64,000 nucleotides of DNA from RBG-13-68-16 sp041494245 (GCA_041494245.1 JBGQAK010000001.1:62001-126000), one strand, 5' to 3'; counted from the first letter of the stretch, positions 1 to 9,104 are shown. The notes: generated by a model not told the origin, from the sequence alone. Numbers and translations are program-made.

Positions 1-2355
1 AAGCGAGCCGCCACCCTTCGTGCCGAAGTAATTGGCGAGCGTGATCTGGTAGCGCCGGCCGCCGTGGGGGCCATAGCTCTGCCAGAAGGTGGTGTCACCG
101 GTGAACGACGTCTGGATGAAGGGGATCTTGTTGTTGAAACTGGCGAAGGCGAAGCCGCCGTCCGGGGTGCCGACCGGATAGTCGATCGTCTGGTCGACGT
201 ACCCCACCGAGCCCTCGACGCGGTGGTAGACGCTGAGGGGGTACTGGGCAAAGATGGCGCCTCCGGTCTCCCTGTACTGCCGCTGCCTCAGCACGTTGCC
301 CTCGAGGGTGGCTCCGTAGACGTAGTACTGGCGGTAGTCCCAGCCCGTGGCCCCCCATGCGAGGCGCTTGGAGAGGTTCATGTAGGCAAACTGGAAGTTG
401 GCGTAGTTGCTCACGGAGTCGAAAAGGATGGTGAAGCGGCGGTCGCCGTACTGGTCGGAGAACGAGAGGTAGGTCTGGGAGACGAGCGTGTTGTCGCTGC
501 TGACGCCGACGAGCACCTGCGCGTTCTCGACGAAGAGCTTGCGACTCTTGACCGGCTGGATCTTGTCCTTGCTGACGGCCACACTGACGGCCGGTACGTA
601 CGGCTCCCGCTCCTTCACCTGGTGGGGGACGTCTTCCTTGCCTACAGGTTTTCCCTGCGCCGGGTCGGTTTCGTACAACCAGAAGTGTCCCTTGGAGAAC
701 GCCTGGTAGACGACGCGCTCGGCGTCGCGGGTCGGGATCGCGACGGGGTTGGTGGCCGCACCGATCACCTTGGTCAGCCGGGTGAGGGCCTGGGTCTGTA
801 GGTCGAGACCATAGATGTCGTAGATCCCGCTGTCACGGTCGGAGGCGAAGTAGAGGCGCTTGCCGTCACGGGAAAACGAGCTTCCCTCATCGTTGCCGGG
901 GCCGAAGGTGAGCTGCCGGCGCTCCTTTGGGTTGGCCAGGGAGATCTCGTAGAGCTTGGAGTTCTCGGCGCTCTGCGAGCTGTACACGAGATGCTTCCCG
1001 TCGGGTGCGAACACCGGGTCAGTGTCGTACGCGGCGTCGCCGGTGAGGTTGGTGAGCTTCTCGGTTTCGAGGTCTAGGAGGAAGATGTCGACCTCACCGC
1101 CTTTGATAGCGCGAAAGGCAATGGTCTTGCCATCCAGCGAGTAGGAGGGCTGCATCGGCTGATCCACCGGAATTTGGATTGTGCGCTCGATGCCGCCGGA
1201 AAGCGCGTCGAAGAACACGAGCATGCGGCCCCGCTCGTGGCGGGCAAAGACCGCGACGCGGTCGCCGGTCGGCGAGAACGCCAAGTCACGGCCGCGGTCC
1301 GGGCCGACGGTGAGCATCTGGGCGATCAGGTACAGGTAGCTCGTCGTCTCGCGTGGGGTGAGGGTGCGGAAGATGGAGCGGTCGGGGACGCCGAGCAGCA
1401 CGATGTCGACGTTCTCCCTGTAGGTGGAGAAGGCGGCGACGAGGTCCCCGGAGGGGGAGGCGATGGGAGAGGTCTCGTAAGAGCGGATCCCCTCCGCGCC
1501 GACGATGCGGAACTCCGGGCCGAACTCGCGCGGATCGGCGCGGTCGGCGGTCGCCGCCTGATAGTACTTGCGCAGCCAAGCGCGGAAGCGGGAGTCGAAC
1601 TCCTCCGGGTCGATGTCGAAAGCCCTCTTGATCGCCTTCGCGACCCCGCTCCCGAGCGTGTTGCGGAACTCGTAGATGAAGTCCCGCAACCCCTCAGGAC
1701 CCCACTCCGCCTCGACAAACTGGAAGACCATGTGGCCGAAGCGGTAGGCGGCGTACCCCTCGGGGCCGGCGGTGACCGAGGGCACGCGGTCGGAGGCCAC
1801 CGCATCGCGCATGATCGCCCGCGCCAGGGCGTCCTCGTCGTTGCCGAAGTACGACGCCATCCCTTCCATGAACCACTGCGGCGGGTTGGCGGCGAGCGCC
1901 TTGCCAAGCTTGCCCTGGTAGAGGATCTCGAACTGGAATACGTGGGTGAGCTCGTGCTGGATGAGTTGCTGGAGTCGCTCATCGGGCAAATCCACCGGCA
2001 GCACCATGCGGTTGCGGGCCGGCACCGCAAACGCCCCCACACCCTCGGGGATGAACTCGGCGATCACGTTGTTCTGTTCGAACTCCGCATGGGTGGCGTA
2101 GGCGATCAGCGGGATCGGGGTCGAGATCTGGTAGTTGAGCTTGCGGGCGAGCTCGTCGTACGCGCTCTCGGCAAATGACGCGAGCTTCGGCAGAGATGGT
2201 TCGACCCGGTCGTAGAAGTTGAGCTCGAAGTGCGGGGTGGCGTACACCTTCCAGACGAACCTGTCGTAGCGGACCTTGTTCTTGCCGAAGTACTGGGCGC
2301 CCGCCGGCGAGGCCAGCGAGAGCACCAGTACGGGGACGATCAGACGCAGCTTCAT
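1..2355 (-). CDS. Secreted peptidase-MA-like / PD40 beta-propeller protein, 3' end beyond window
   Basis: The gene is open for 785 codons and runs off the left edge, so its C terminus is missing. It starts with a signal peptide (MKLRLIVPVLVLSLASPAGAQ). A zinc-protease motif HELTH lies at residues 134-138, in the position expected for a peptidase MA-like domain. About residues 290-520 hold repeated PD40/TolB-like blades such as PSYSLDGKTIAFR and PVFAPDGKHLVYS. From about residue 560 the sequence alternates polar and aromatic residues as in an outer-membrane beta barrel. It is therefore probably an envelope-exported protein. The substrate is unknown and proteolytic activity is inferred only from HExxH. 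It is probably transcribed with the two lipoprotein genes just upstream (12 bp gap). Confidence 0.8.
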   Translation of the reverse strand, partial: MKLRLIVPVLVLSLASPAGAQYFGKNKVRYDRFVWKVYATPHFELNFYDRVEPSLPKLASFAESAYDELARKLNYQISTPIPLIAYATHAEFEQNNVIAEFIPEGVGAFAVPARNRMVLPVDLPDERLQQLIQHELTHVFQFEILYQGKLGKALAANPPQWFMEGMASYFGNDEDALARAIMRDAVASDRVPSVTAGPEGYAAYRFGHMVFQFVEAEWGPEGLRDFIYEFRNTLGSGVAKAIKRAFDIDPEEFDSRFRAWLRKYYQAATADRADPREFGPEFRIVGAEGIRSYETSPIASPSGDLVAAFSTYRENVDIVLLGVPDRSIFRTLTPRETTSYLYLIAQMLTVGPDRGRDLAFSPTGDRVAVFARHERGRMLVFFDALSGGIERTIQIPVDQPMQPSYSLDGKTIAFRAIKGGEVDIFLLDLETEKLTNLTGDAAYDTDPVFAPDGKHLVYSSQSAENSKLYEISLANPKERRQLTFGPGNDEGSSFSRDGKRLYFASDRDSGIYDIYGLDLQTQALTRLTKVIGAATNPVAIPTRDAERVVYQAFSKGHFWLYETDPAQGKPVGKEDVPHQVKEREPYVPAVSVAVSKDKIQPVKSRKLFVENAQVLVGVSSDNTLVSQTYLSFSDQYGDRRFTILFDSVSNYANFQFAYMNLSKRLAWGATGWDYRQYYVYGATLEGNVLRQRQYRETGGAIFAQYPLSVYHRVEGSVGYVDQTIDYPVGTPDGGFAFASFNNKIPFIQTSFTGDTTFWQSYGPHGGRRYQITLANYFGTKGGGSL

Positions 2356-2367
2356 TGGTGCGCCCCC

Positions 2368-3051
2368 CTAGGGCACGAAGAGCACCCTCTTGGTCTTGAC
2401 GGTTCGGGGTACGAAGATGCCGATGATCTGGTTCTCGAGCGCGAAGAGGTTGGCGAACATCCCCGTGAACTCGTCGAAGTTGCGCTCCTGCTTCTCCTGG
2501 AAGTCCTTGAGCGGTTGTTGGAAGACGAGGGCCCCGGTGCGGCCGTCGTAGACGTCGAGCATAATGTCGTACGAGAAGCCGGTCTGTTCGACCATCATCT
2601 GGCGGTAGTACTTTCTCCCGTCGATCGGCGAGGTGAACTCCTCGGTCTTCATTCCGCTGCGGTCCTGGACCTGGAAGTCGATGGAGCCTGCCACGATGTA
2701 GTCCACGCCGGTGCGGGTCCCGAGCTCCCGCCAGAACTCGCTCTCCTTGACGAGGCGCAGGGGGTCGGAGGTGGGAGGGCGGACGCCGTCCACGGTGGGG
2801 ACCAGGACGAACTTGCCCTCCTTGCGCAGCAGCTTGCGGAGGTAGCGCTCGAACTCGGCGGGCACGCTGAAGGCAAGATCGGGGACCTTCTCGTCGCGCC
2901 TGCGCTCCTGAATGAACGGGCCGACGTAGAGCTTCTCGTGGCCGGTGAGGGCGAGCTTGGCGCGCACCGGCAGGGAGAGCTGCACCTCGCGGGTGCCTAC
3001 GCACGCCGCGGCGAGCGTGCAGAAGGCGAACGCCACCTTAGCGAAGCGCAT
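2368..3051 (-). CDS. Putative lipoprotein, possibly CsgG/LpoB-like
   Basis: This 227-residue protein has a lipoprotein signal with the modified cysteine at residue 17 (TLAAAC). The body contains segments resembling CsgG/LpoB-type periplasmic domains, for example EKLYVGPFIQE near the start, GVDYIVAGSIDFQV in the middle, and a strand describing the dependence on a formatted parameter (YDIMLDVYDGRTGALVF). The family assignment is tentative and function is unknown. The start codon lies inside the end of the upstream TPR lipoprotein gene (14-base overlap), and the PD40/peptidase-MA gene follows after 12 bases. The three probably form one envelope operon. Confidence 0.6.
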   Translation of the reverse strand: MRFAKVAFAFCTLAAACVGTREVQLSLPVRAKLALTGHEKLYVGPFIQERRRDEKVPDLAFSVPAEFERYLRKLLRKEGKFVLVPTVDGVRPPTSDPLRLVKESEFWRELGTRTGVDYIVAGSIDFQVQDRSGMKTEEFTSPIDGRKYYRQMMVEQTGFSYDIMLDVYDGRTGALVFQQPLKDFQEKQERNFDEFTGMFANLFALENQIIGIFVPRTVKTKRVLFVP

Positions 3052-3415
3052 CGGGCCCGACCTTTGGCTTCACGCCCTTGGCGTAGCTGGTGTAGAACTC
3101 GGCGAAGCGGGCGTAGTTCTTGCGGATGACGTTGTCCTTGGGTGCCGCCTGGAGGGCCTGTTTGTAGGTGGTCAGGGCTTCGTCGTAGCGTCCGAGGGCC
3201 TCGAGGGCCACCGCCAGGTTGTTGAAGATCTCTCCGTTCCCGGGCATCAACGTGTGCGCCCTTTCGAAGCGGAAGAGCGCCTCCTGCCAGTAGCCTCGAC
3301 GCGCCCCGGCCACGCCCTCGTTCATCTCGGCGTTCGCCTGCGCCGCCGGTTTGGTACTGCTGGCACAGGCACCTGAGATCACCGCCAGCCCCAGAACCAC
3401 GACACCGAACCGCAT
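3038..3415 (-). CDS. Small TPR lipoprotein
   Basis: A 125-residue protein with a lipoprotein signal (cysteine 17 in ISGACAS) and about two tetratricopeptide repeats, seen as a WQEALFRFERAHTLMPGN-like helix pair followed by YDEALTTYKQALQAAPKD. It should sit in the periplasm anchored to a membrane and act as a protein-protein scaffold. It is the first gene of the minus-strand group 1-3415 and overlaps the next lipoprotein gene by 14 bases. A TATAAT hexamer lies 22 bases before its start. Confidence 0.75.
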   Translation of the reverse strand: MRFGVVVLGLAVISGACASSTKPAAQANAEMNEGVAGARRGYWQEALFRFERAHTLMPGNGEIFNNLAVALEALGRYDEALTTYKQALQAAPKDNVIRKNYARFAEFYTSYAKGVKPKVGPDALR

Positions 3416-3437
3416 AGCACCCCCGGGAACGTCGATT

Positions 3438-3443
3438 ATTATA
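3438..3443 (-). promoter_or_regulatory. Candidate -10 box for the envelope operon
   Basis: On the minus strand the bases read TATAAT, an exact consensus -10 hexamer, 22 bases before the ATG at 3415. No convincing -35 hexamer is visible at 16-18 bases. The leader would be only about 15 bases. Confidence 0.4.
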
Positions 3444-3502
3444 GGCTCAAACGGAGGGACCCCATTCCTTCATTTCTCTCATCTCGCCTCGCGCTGGCGT
3501 CT

Positions 3503-4501
3503 GTGGTGGTGAGCCCGGAGGGCGGACGGAAGGCGAGGGAGCTGGCTCGCGCGCTGCTCGCCGACCCGGAGATGCCAGGAGCCGACGCGGCCGCGATCCG
3601 CGACGCCCTCGCAAACCGCGTGCCTTCGGCGGAGGACGACCTCGCCCGCCTCGGGTGGCGCTTCCTGGCGCTCGGAGAGCCCGAGTTTCCTGCCCGGCTG
3701 GCCGCCGTCGCCGATCCGCCTCTCGGCGTATTCGTTCGCGGGTCGCTCCCCAGCGGTCACGCGGCGGCGCTGGTGGGGGCGAGGCATGCCAGCGCCTACG
3801 GGCGCGAGGTGGCCGAGTACCTCGGCCGCGAGCTGGCACGCGCCGGCGTGGCGGTCATCTCCGGCATGGCGCGCGGCGTGGACAGTGCGGCGCACCGGGG
3901 CGCGCTCGCCGGTGGGGGAGCGACCGTCGCTGTCTGGGGGGCGGGCCCCGACCGCGTCTACCCACCAGAGCACCGGGACCTCGCGGAGGAGATCGCCGCC
4001 CGCGGTTGCCTCCTCACCGAGTACCCGCCGGGCTCTCCGCCGTTCGCCCACCACTTTCCCGAGCGCAACCGCATCATCGCTGGGCTCTCGGAGGTCGTGG
4101 TCGTGGTGGAGGCGGACGAGCGTTCGGGTGCGCTGATCACCGCGCGCCTGGCCCTCGAAGAGGGGCGCGAGGTGATGGCAGTGCCCGGCTCGGTGTTCTC
4201 GCGGCTGTCGGCCGGTCCCAACGGGCTTCTGCGGGCCGGCGCCGCCCCCGTGCTGTCGGCCGACGACGTGCTGAGCGCGCTCCAGCTCCCCCCTGCGCCG
4301 GTGTCCGCACTCGAGGAGGAGCCGGCGTTGCTCGCTCTCATTCGCCCGGGCGAGGGGGTCACGGTGGACCGCCTCGCCGCCGCGAGCGGGCAACCGGTGG
4401 CGCAGGTCCTGGAGACGCTCGTCGCGCTGGAGTTGGCTGGCCGGATCGTCAGGCAACCTGATGGAAGCTACCGCCGCTCCCACGTCGTCCCCGCACCCTA
4501 G
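3503..4501 (+). CDS. dprA: DNA processing protein DprA
   Basis: DprA loads RecA on incoming single-stranded DNA during natural transformation. The 332-residue product has the Rossmann-like core: VGARHASAYGREV, the ISGMARGVDSAAHRGAL signature, a PxNRIIAGLS-type stretch (ERNRIIAGLS) and GALITARLALEEGREVMAVPG. The last ~60 residues form the DprA winged-helix domain (VTVDRLAAASGQPVAQVLETL). Translation starts in a GTG triplet repeat; the exact GTG is uncertain by one or two codons. The gene precedes topA, as in many bacteria. Its TAG stop overlaps the stop of the convergent lipoprotein gene through the shared bases CTAG. Confidence 0.93.
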   Translation: MVVSPEGGRKARELARALLADPEMPGADAAAIRDALANRVPSAEDDLARLGWRFLALGEPEFPARLAAVADPPLGVFVRGSLPSGHAAALVGARHASAYGREVAEYLGRELARAGVAVISGMARGVDSAAHRGALAGGGATVAVWGAGPDRVYPPEHRDLAEEIAARGCLLTEYPPGSPPFAHHFPERNRIIAGLSEVVVVVEADERSGALITARLALEEGREVMAVPGSVFSRLSAGPNGLLRAGAAPVLSADDVLSALQLPPAPVSALEEEPALLALIRPGEGVTVDRLAAASGQPVAQVLETLVALELAGRIVRQPDGSYRRSHVVPAP

Positions 4502-5094
4502 CTTTGGCGGCCGAGCGTGAAGGGGATCCGGATCTTGGTTTCCTTGAGATCGATGCGCAGCTCGTACGACCCCGGCTGGACCCCGTTCGGAAGGTCGAAG
4601 TACAGGCGACCGATCGCCACATCCTGGTCATTGACCCAGACGGACTCGAAGGCGAGGGCGGTGCCCGGGACCACGAGGAAATCGAGCCCCTTGGGGCGGC
4701 GGCCCGGGTAGTTGTCGAGGGGCTCGGAGGCGATGTCGGCTCGCGCCAGGACCGGGGCGAGCTTCGGGTACGCAACCCCGAACTCTTGTTGGGTCGCCAG
4801 CGGGATGATCTCGCCGGTAGGGATGCGGATCGCGATCTTCTCCCGCTTGATCTCCTCGGAAGTGCGGGTCTCGGCGCTGATGGCGACATCAAGGAAAAGC
4901 CAGTCCTCGCCCGGGTGGGAGTTCGCGAAGCGGTAGCTGAGCACGATGTCGAGCTCCGGACCGCGGTAGTGCAGGATCGTGTTGCCGAGGCGCTCCACCC
5001 CGGGAGTGCCGGTGGGTGTGGCGGTGGAGCAGGCGAGCGTCGCTGCCAGCAACGGTGCGGTGACGAGCCAGAAGACAAGCCTCTTGGCTTTCAT
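4498..5094 (-). CDS. Putative lipoprotein of unknown function
   Basis: A 198-residue protein with a clear lipoprotein signal (lipobox LACS, cysteine 22) followed by a beta-rich domain containing LDIVLSYRFANSHPGEDWLF and GVQPGSYELRIDLKETKIRI. I do not recognise the family. The frame stays open upstream of the ATG at 5094, but that extra segment has no signal-sequence character, so the ATG giving MKAKRLVFW is chosen. It converges with dprA, and the two stop codons share CTAG at 4498-4501. Confidence 0.65.
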   Translation of the reverse strand: MKAKRLVFWLVTAPLLAATLACSTATPTGTPGVERLGNTILHYRGPELDIVLSYRFANSHPGEDWLFLDVAISAETRTSEEIKREKIAIRIPTGEIIPLATQQEFGVAYPKLAPVLARADIASEPLDNYPGRRPKGLDFLVVPGTALAFESVWVNDQDVAIGRLYFDLPNGVQPGSYELRIDLKETKIRIPFTLGRQS

Positions 5095-5276
5095 TGTCCC
5101 TCCAAGCCGCCCTTCGGCGGGCGCTTGCACCTGTCCGGGCCAGCAAACTATGTGCCAATCGCAGGCGACCTCAGACCCGTTGCGCGGGCGCCGGTGACCT
5201 CGCACGGGGCCGCTCCGGGGACACGGTGTGTCCTCGGGGAGGGACAGGATCGGGATCGCCTGGCCCGGCGGCCCTC

Positions 5277-5295
5277 TTGACAGCGCTGCTAGAGT
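5277..5295 (+). promoter_or_regulatory. Candidate extended -10 promoter for topA
   Basis: TGCTAGAGT at 5287-5295 fits an extended -10 (TGn plus TAnnnT). It would start transcription near 5302, just before the GGAGGA Shine-Dalgarno at 5304-5309. A perfect TTGACA occurs at 5277-5282, but its 7-base spacing is too short for it to act as the -35 of this -10. Confidence 0.4.
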
Positions 5296-5312
5296 GCACC
5301 CCCGGAGGAAAC

Positions 5313-7583
5313 GTGGATCAGTCGCTGGTGATCGTGGAGTCCCCCGCCAAGGCGCGGACGCTCGGGCGTTACCTGGGCAAGGGCTACGTCGTGGTGGCCT
5401 CGATAGGCCACGTGCGCGACCTACCCAAGAGCGAGCTCGGCATCGACGTGGAGCACGGCTTCGAGCCGATCTACCAGCCTCTGCCCGCCAAGCGAAAGGT
5501 CATTGCGGAGATCCAGGAGGCCGCCAAGCACGCCGCGCGCGTGCTGCTGGCGACCGACCCCGACCGCGAGGGGGAGGCGATCGGGTGGCACCTCGCCGAG
5601 CTCCTGGGCGGGATCGGCAAGCCGGTGGAGCGCGTGCTGTTCCACGAGATCACCAAGAAGGCGGTGCAGGAGGCGATCTCGCACCCGCGCCCGCTCGACC
5701 ACCACCTCATCGACTCCCAGCAGGCGCGCCGGGTGCTCGACCGCCTGGTGGGCTACACGCTGTCGCCGCTGCTCTGGGACAAGGTCAAGCGGGGGCTGTC
5801 GGCGGGACGCGTGCAGTCGGTGGCCCTGAAGATGATCTGCGACCGCGAGGGGGAGATCGAGGCGTTCATCCCTGAGGAGTACTGGCACCTGGACGCGCGG
5901 CTGGCGGCCGGCCAGCCGCCGCCGTTCATCGCCCGCTTGGCCCAGCGCGACGGCAAGAAGTTCACCGTCCACGACGCCGGCACCGCCGCGGCAGTGAGGG
6001 CCGAGATCGAAGGCGCCCGTTTCCTCGTCGCCAAGGTCGCGAAGCGCCGCCGCCAGCAGAAGGCCGCGCCGCCGTTCGTCACGGCCAAGCTGCAGCAGGC
6101 CGCCTACAAGCGCCATCACTTCCCGGTCCGCAAGACGATGCAGCTCGCCCAGAAGCTGTACGAGGGCGTGGACCTGGGCGCGGGCGAGCGGGTGGGACTC
6201 ATCACCTACATGCGCACCGACTCGATGCGGGTGGCCTCCGAGGCGCTCGACGCCGCACGTGCGCTGATCGCAGCGCAGTACGGCCCGGCCTGCTTGCCCG
6301 AGAAACCCAACTTCTTTAAGAATCGCAGCGAGGCGCAGGACGCCCACGAGGCGATCCGCCCCACCGACCCGGCGCGCACGCCGGACGCGATGGCGGCGTA
6401 CCTGTCGGCGGACGAGCTCAAGCTCTACACCCTGATCTGGCAGCGCTTCGTTGCCTCGCAGATGACACCGGCGCTCTTCGACGTCACGGACGTGTTGGTC
6501 CAGGCGGGGCGCTATGACTTCAAGGCGCGCGGCGAGGTGGAGGTGGAGGCCGGGTTCCTGCGCGTCTACCGTGAGGAGGAGGACCCCCAGACCGCGAAGG
6601 CGCCGCAGGAGCAGGAGGACGAGGAGCCCACCTCGCGGCGCCTGCCGGACCTCGCCGAGGGGGAGGAGCTCACGCTCGAGGAGCTCGCCTCCACTCAGAA
6701 GTTCACCCAGCCTCCCCCGCGCTTCACCGAGTCCACCCTAGTGAAGGCGCTCGAGGAGAATGGGATCGGCCGCCCCTCCACGTACGCACAGATCATCGCC
6801 ACCCTCTCCGACCGCGCCTACGCCGCGCGCCAGCGAGGGACGTTCTTCCCCACCGAGCTGGGAAGGCTGGTGAACCGGCTCCTGACGGGTTCGTTCGGCG
6901 ACCTCATTAATGAGAGCTACACCGCCCGAATGGAGGAGCAGCTCGACGAGATCGCCGAGGGCAAGCTCGACTGGCGGGCGGCGCTCGCCAGGTTCTGGGC
7001 AACCTTCACCGACGACCTCGAGCGCGCCCAGACCGAGATGACCTCGGTCAAGGGCCAAGGGATCGAGACCAAGGAAACCTGCCCCACGTGCGGCTCACCG
7101 ATGGTGCTGCGCTTCGGGCGCTACGGTGAGTATCTCGCCTGCTCCAACTACCCGACGTGCAAGACGACCCGCGAGCCCGGAGCGCCGGGCTCCACCGAAG
7201 AGGCCCCGGCCTGCCCTGAGTGCAACGCCCCGATGGTCCTCAAGCGCTCGCGCTTCGGGCAGTTCTGGGCGTGCTCCCGCTACCCCGAGTGCAAGGGCAC
7301 GCGCAAGCTGGTCGCCGGCAAGGCCAGCCCCAACACCCCCTCGGGCGTGACCTGCCCCACCTGCGGCGAGGGGGAGGTGGTGGAGAAGCGCTCCAAGCGC
7401 GGGCGCAGCTTCTGGGGGTGCAACCGCTACCCGAAGTGCACCTTCACGCTCCCGGCCAAGCCGGTGCGGCAGCCGTGCCCTTCCTGCGGCGCGACGTTCG
7501 TGATGGAGAAGAAGAGCGCACGGCGCGGCCTCGAGTGGGTGTGCGCGCGTGAGGGGTGCGGCTGGCGCGGCCCCGCCAAGTGA
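5313..7583 (+). CDS. topA: DNA topoisomerase I
   Basis: Type IA topoisomerase that relaxes negative supercoils. The 756-residue protein begins with the Toprim strand SLVIVESPAKARTLGRYLG and carries the acidic ATDPDREGEAIGWHL motif. The catalytic tyrosine is residue 299 in LITYMRTDSM. The C terminus has four Cys4 zinc ribbons (CPTC...CSNYPTC, CPEC...CSRYPEC, CPTC...CNRYPKC, CPSC...CAREGC). The start is the GTG at 5313 behind GGAGGA; the frame is open for another 73 codons upstream, but that part is not protein-like. It stands in the widely conserved dprA-topA-trmFO-xerC-hslVU order. Confidence 0.96.
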   Translation: MDQSLVIVESPAKARTLGRYLGKGYVVVASIGHVRDLPKSELGIDVEHGFEPIYQPLPAKRKVIAEIQEAAKHAARVLLATDPDREGEAIGWHLAELLGGIGKPVERVLFHEITKKAVQEAISHPRPLDHHLIDSQQARRVLDRLVGYTLSPLLWDKVKRGLSAGRVQSVALKMICDREGEIEAFIPEEYWHLDARLAAGQPPPFIARLAQRDGKKFTVHDAGTAAAVRAEIEGARFLVAKVAKRRRQQKAAPPFVTAKLQQAAYKRHHFPVRKTMQLAQKLYEGVDLGAGERVGLITYMRTDSMRVASEALDAARALIAAQYGPACLPEKPNFFKNRSEAQDAHEAIRPTDPARTPDAMAAYLSADELKLYTLIWQRFVASQMTPALFDVTDVLVQAGRYDFKARGEVEVEAGFLRVYREEEDPQTAKAPQEQEDEEPTSRRLPDLAEGEELTLEELASTQKFTQPPPRFTESTLVKALEENGIGRPSTYAQIIATLSDRAYAARQRGTFFPTELGRLVNRLLTGSFGDLINESYTARMEEQLDEIAEGKLDWRAALARFWATFTDDLERAQTEMTSVKGQGIETKETCPTCGSPMVLRFGRYGEYLACSNYPTCKTTREPGAPGSTEEAPACPECNAPMVLKRSRFGQFWACSRYPECKGTRKLVAGKASPNTPSGVTCPTCGEGEVVEKRSKRGRSFWGCNRYPKCTFTLPAKPVRQPCPSCGATFVMEKKSARRGLEWVCAREGCGWRGPAK

Positions 7584-7585
7584 CA

Positions 7586-7659
7586 GGGGTCAGGGCACAG
7601 AGAACTGCAAGACTCATGTACTCGGGCTTTCCGGCTGCTGACCGCTGTCCCCTGACCCC
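7586..7659. repeat. Intergenic inverted repeat (REP-like) after topA
   Basis: GGGGTCAGGGCACAG at 7586-7600 is the near-perfect inverse (14 of 15) of CTGTCCCCTGACCCC at 7645-7659, with 44 bases between. It begins three bases after the topA stop. It has no U-tract, so it looks more like a dispersed repeat than a terminator. The GGGGTCAGG/CAG-rich wording recurs loosely at the 3' end of trmFO (about 9049-9077). Confidence 0.6.
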
Positions 7660-7709
7660 ACGCATCGGGTAGTGTAAGTCGGCCGGGGTGTGATAATGCC
7701 GCGATCTCG

Positions 7710-9104
7710 ATGACCGATCGGACCGTGACTGTCGTGGGAGGCGGGCTCGCCGGGTGCGAGGCGGCCTGGCAACTCGCGTCGGCCGGCGTGACGGTTCGCC
7801 TGGTCGAGATGCGGCCGTGGACCTCCACCCCGGCGCACCGCACCGGCGACCTCGCAGAGTTGGTGTGCTCCAACTCGCTGCGATCCGACAACCCGGAGAA
7901 CGCCGTCGGGCTGCTCAAGCGCGAGATGGAGGCGATGGGCTCGCTGGTGCTGGCGGCGGCGCGGGCTTCGGCGCTGCCGGCGGGGGACGCCCTGGCGGTG
8001 GACCGCGACCTCTTCGCCTCGCACGTGGAGGGTGCGATCGCCGCGAACCCACGGATCACCCTCGTCCGTAAAGAGCAACGCACGCTCCCCGAGGGCCCGG
8101 CGATCCTCGCCACGGGCCCGTTGACCTCGCAGGCGCTGCACGACGCGCTGACCGCCCTGCTGGGCGAGGGGTCGCTCTCGTTCTTCGACGCCATCGCCCC
8201 GGTGGTGGCGACGGACTCGCTGGAGATGGGCGCGCTGTTCCCCGCCTCGCGCTACGGCAAGGGGGGCGGGGACGACTACCTCAACGCCCCGATGGACCGG
8301 GAGCGGTACGTGGCGTTCGTAGAGGCGCTGCGGTCGGCCGAGAAGGTGCGGGAAAAGGAGTTCGAACGCGAGATCCCGTACTTCGAGGGGTGCCTCCCCA
8401 TCGAAGTGATGGCCGAGCGCGGCGTCGACACCCTGCGGTACGGCCCGATGAAACCGGTGGGGCTCCGCGACCCGCGCACGGGAAAGATCCCGTACGCCGT
8501 GGTGCAACTGCGCCGCGACGACCTCGCCGCCACACAGTGGAACCTGGTCGGCTTCCAGACCCGGATGACCTATGGTGCGCAGCAGCGGGTGTTCCGCCTG
8601 ATACCCGGCCTCGAGAACGCGCGCTTCGTGCGGCTGGGGATGGTCCACCGCAACACGTTCATCTGCGCCCCGAAGCACCTCGACGCCCAGCTGCGGGTGA
8701 AGGCCAGGCCGTCGCTCCGCCTGGCCGGCCAGCTCACCGGTGTGGAAGGGTACGTGGAGTCGGCCGCGGTCGGCCTCCTCGCCTCCGTCTCGCTCGCCGC
8801 CGAGCTGCGCGGACTCGAGGCGCCGCCCCCCCCGCCGTGGACCGCGCACGGAGGGCTCGTGCGGCACCTCATCGAGCGCCCGCCGCACCGCTTCCAGCCC
8901 GCCAACGCCGCCTGGGGGCTGATGGTGGATCCGCCCTCTGAGCTGCCGCGCGAGAAAAGCCAGCGCCGCAGGGCCGCCGCCGCGGCCGCGCTGGAGGCAA
9001 TCAGGGTCTGGCGAATGGCCTTCCCGTGGGCCGTCCCCACCCCCGACTCAGGACACAGGGCAGAGGGCGCAGGGTACGGGGAGAACACCGAAGGAAGGAA
9101 CTGA
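7710..9104 (+). CDS. trmFO: Methylenetetrahydrofolate-tRNA-(uracil-5-)-methyltransferase TrmFO
   Basis: Makes ribothymidine at U54 of tRNAs using methylene-tetrahydrofolate and FADH2. The N terminus carries the FAD dinucleotide fold (VTVVGGGLAGCEAAWQLA), then the family signatures VCSNSLRSDNPENAVGLLK and DAIAPVVATDSLEM. The middle holds GCLPIEVMAERG and LRYGPMKPVGL; near the end there is RLAGQLTGVEGYVESAA. The length, 464 residues, is normal. The last ~15 residues (GHRAEGAGYGENTEGRN) are low-complexity and coded by repeat-like DNA, so the true ancestral end may be earlier. An extended -10-like TGTGATAAT lies at 7689-7697, giving a leader of only a few bases. Confidence 0.95.
   Translation: MTDRTVTVVGGGLAGCEAAWQLASAGVTVRLVEMRPWTSTPAHRTGDLAELVCSNSLRSDNPENAVGLLKREMEAMGSLVLAAARASALPAGDALAVDRDLFASHVEGAIAANPRITLVRKEQRTLPEGPAILATGPLTSQALHDALTALLGEGSLSFFDAIAPVVATDSLEMGALFPASRYGKGGGDDYLNAPMDRERYVAFVEALRSAEKVREKEFEREIPYFEGCLPIEVMAERGVDTLRYGPMKPVGLRDPRTGKIPYAVVQLRRDDLAATQWNLVGFQTRMTYGAQQRVFRLIPGLENARFVRLGMVHRNTFICAPKHLDAQLRVKARPSLRLAGQLTGVEGYVESAAVGLLASVSLAAELRGLEAPPPPPWTAHGGLVRHLIERPPHRFQPANAAWGLMVDPPSELPREKSQRRRAAAAAALEAIRVWRMAFPWAVPTPDSGHRAEGAGYGENTEGRN

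Noticed and set aside
64..2178. Long open frames on the plus strand opposite the PD40 gene
   Set aside because: They are antisense shadows of a real coding frame in high-GC DNA; their translations are low-complexity (Val/Gly/Glu/Arg) with no recognisable domain or ribosome-binding site.
5094..5312. An N-terminal extension of topA by 73 codons
   Set aside because: The extra residues are not conserved-looking, and the GTG at 5313 has a GGAGGA site and begins the Toprim domain as in other TopA proteins.
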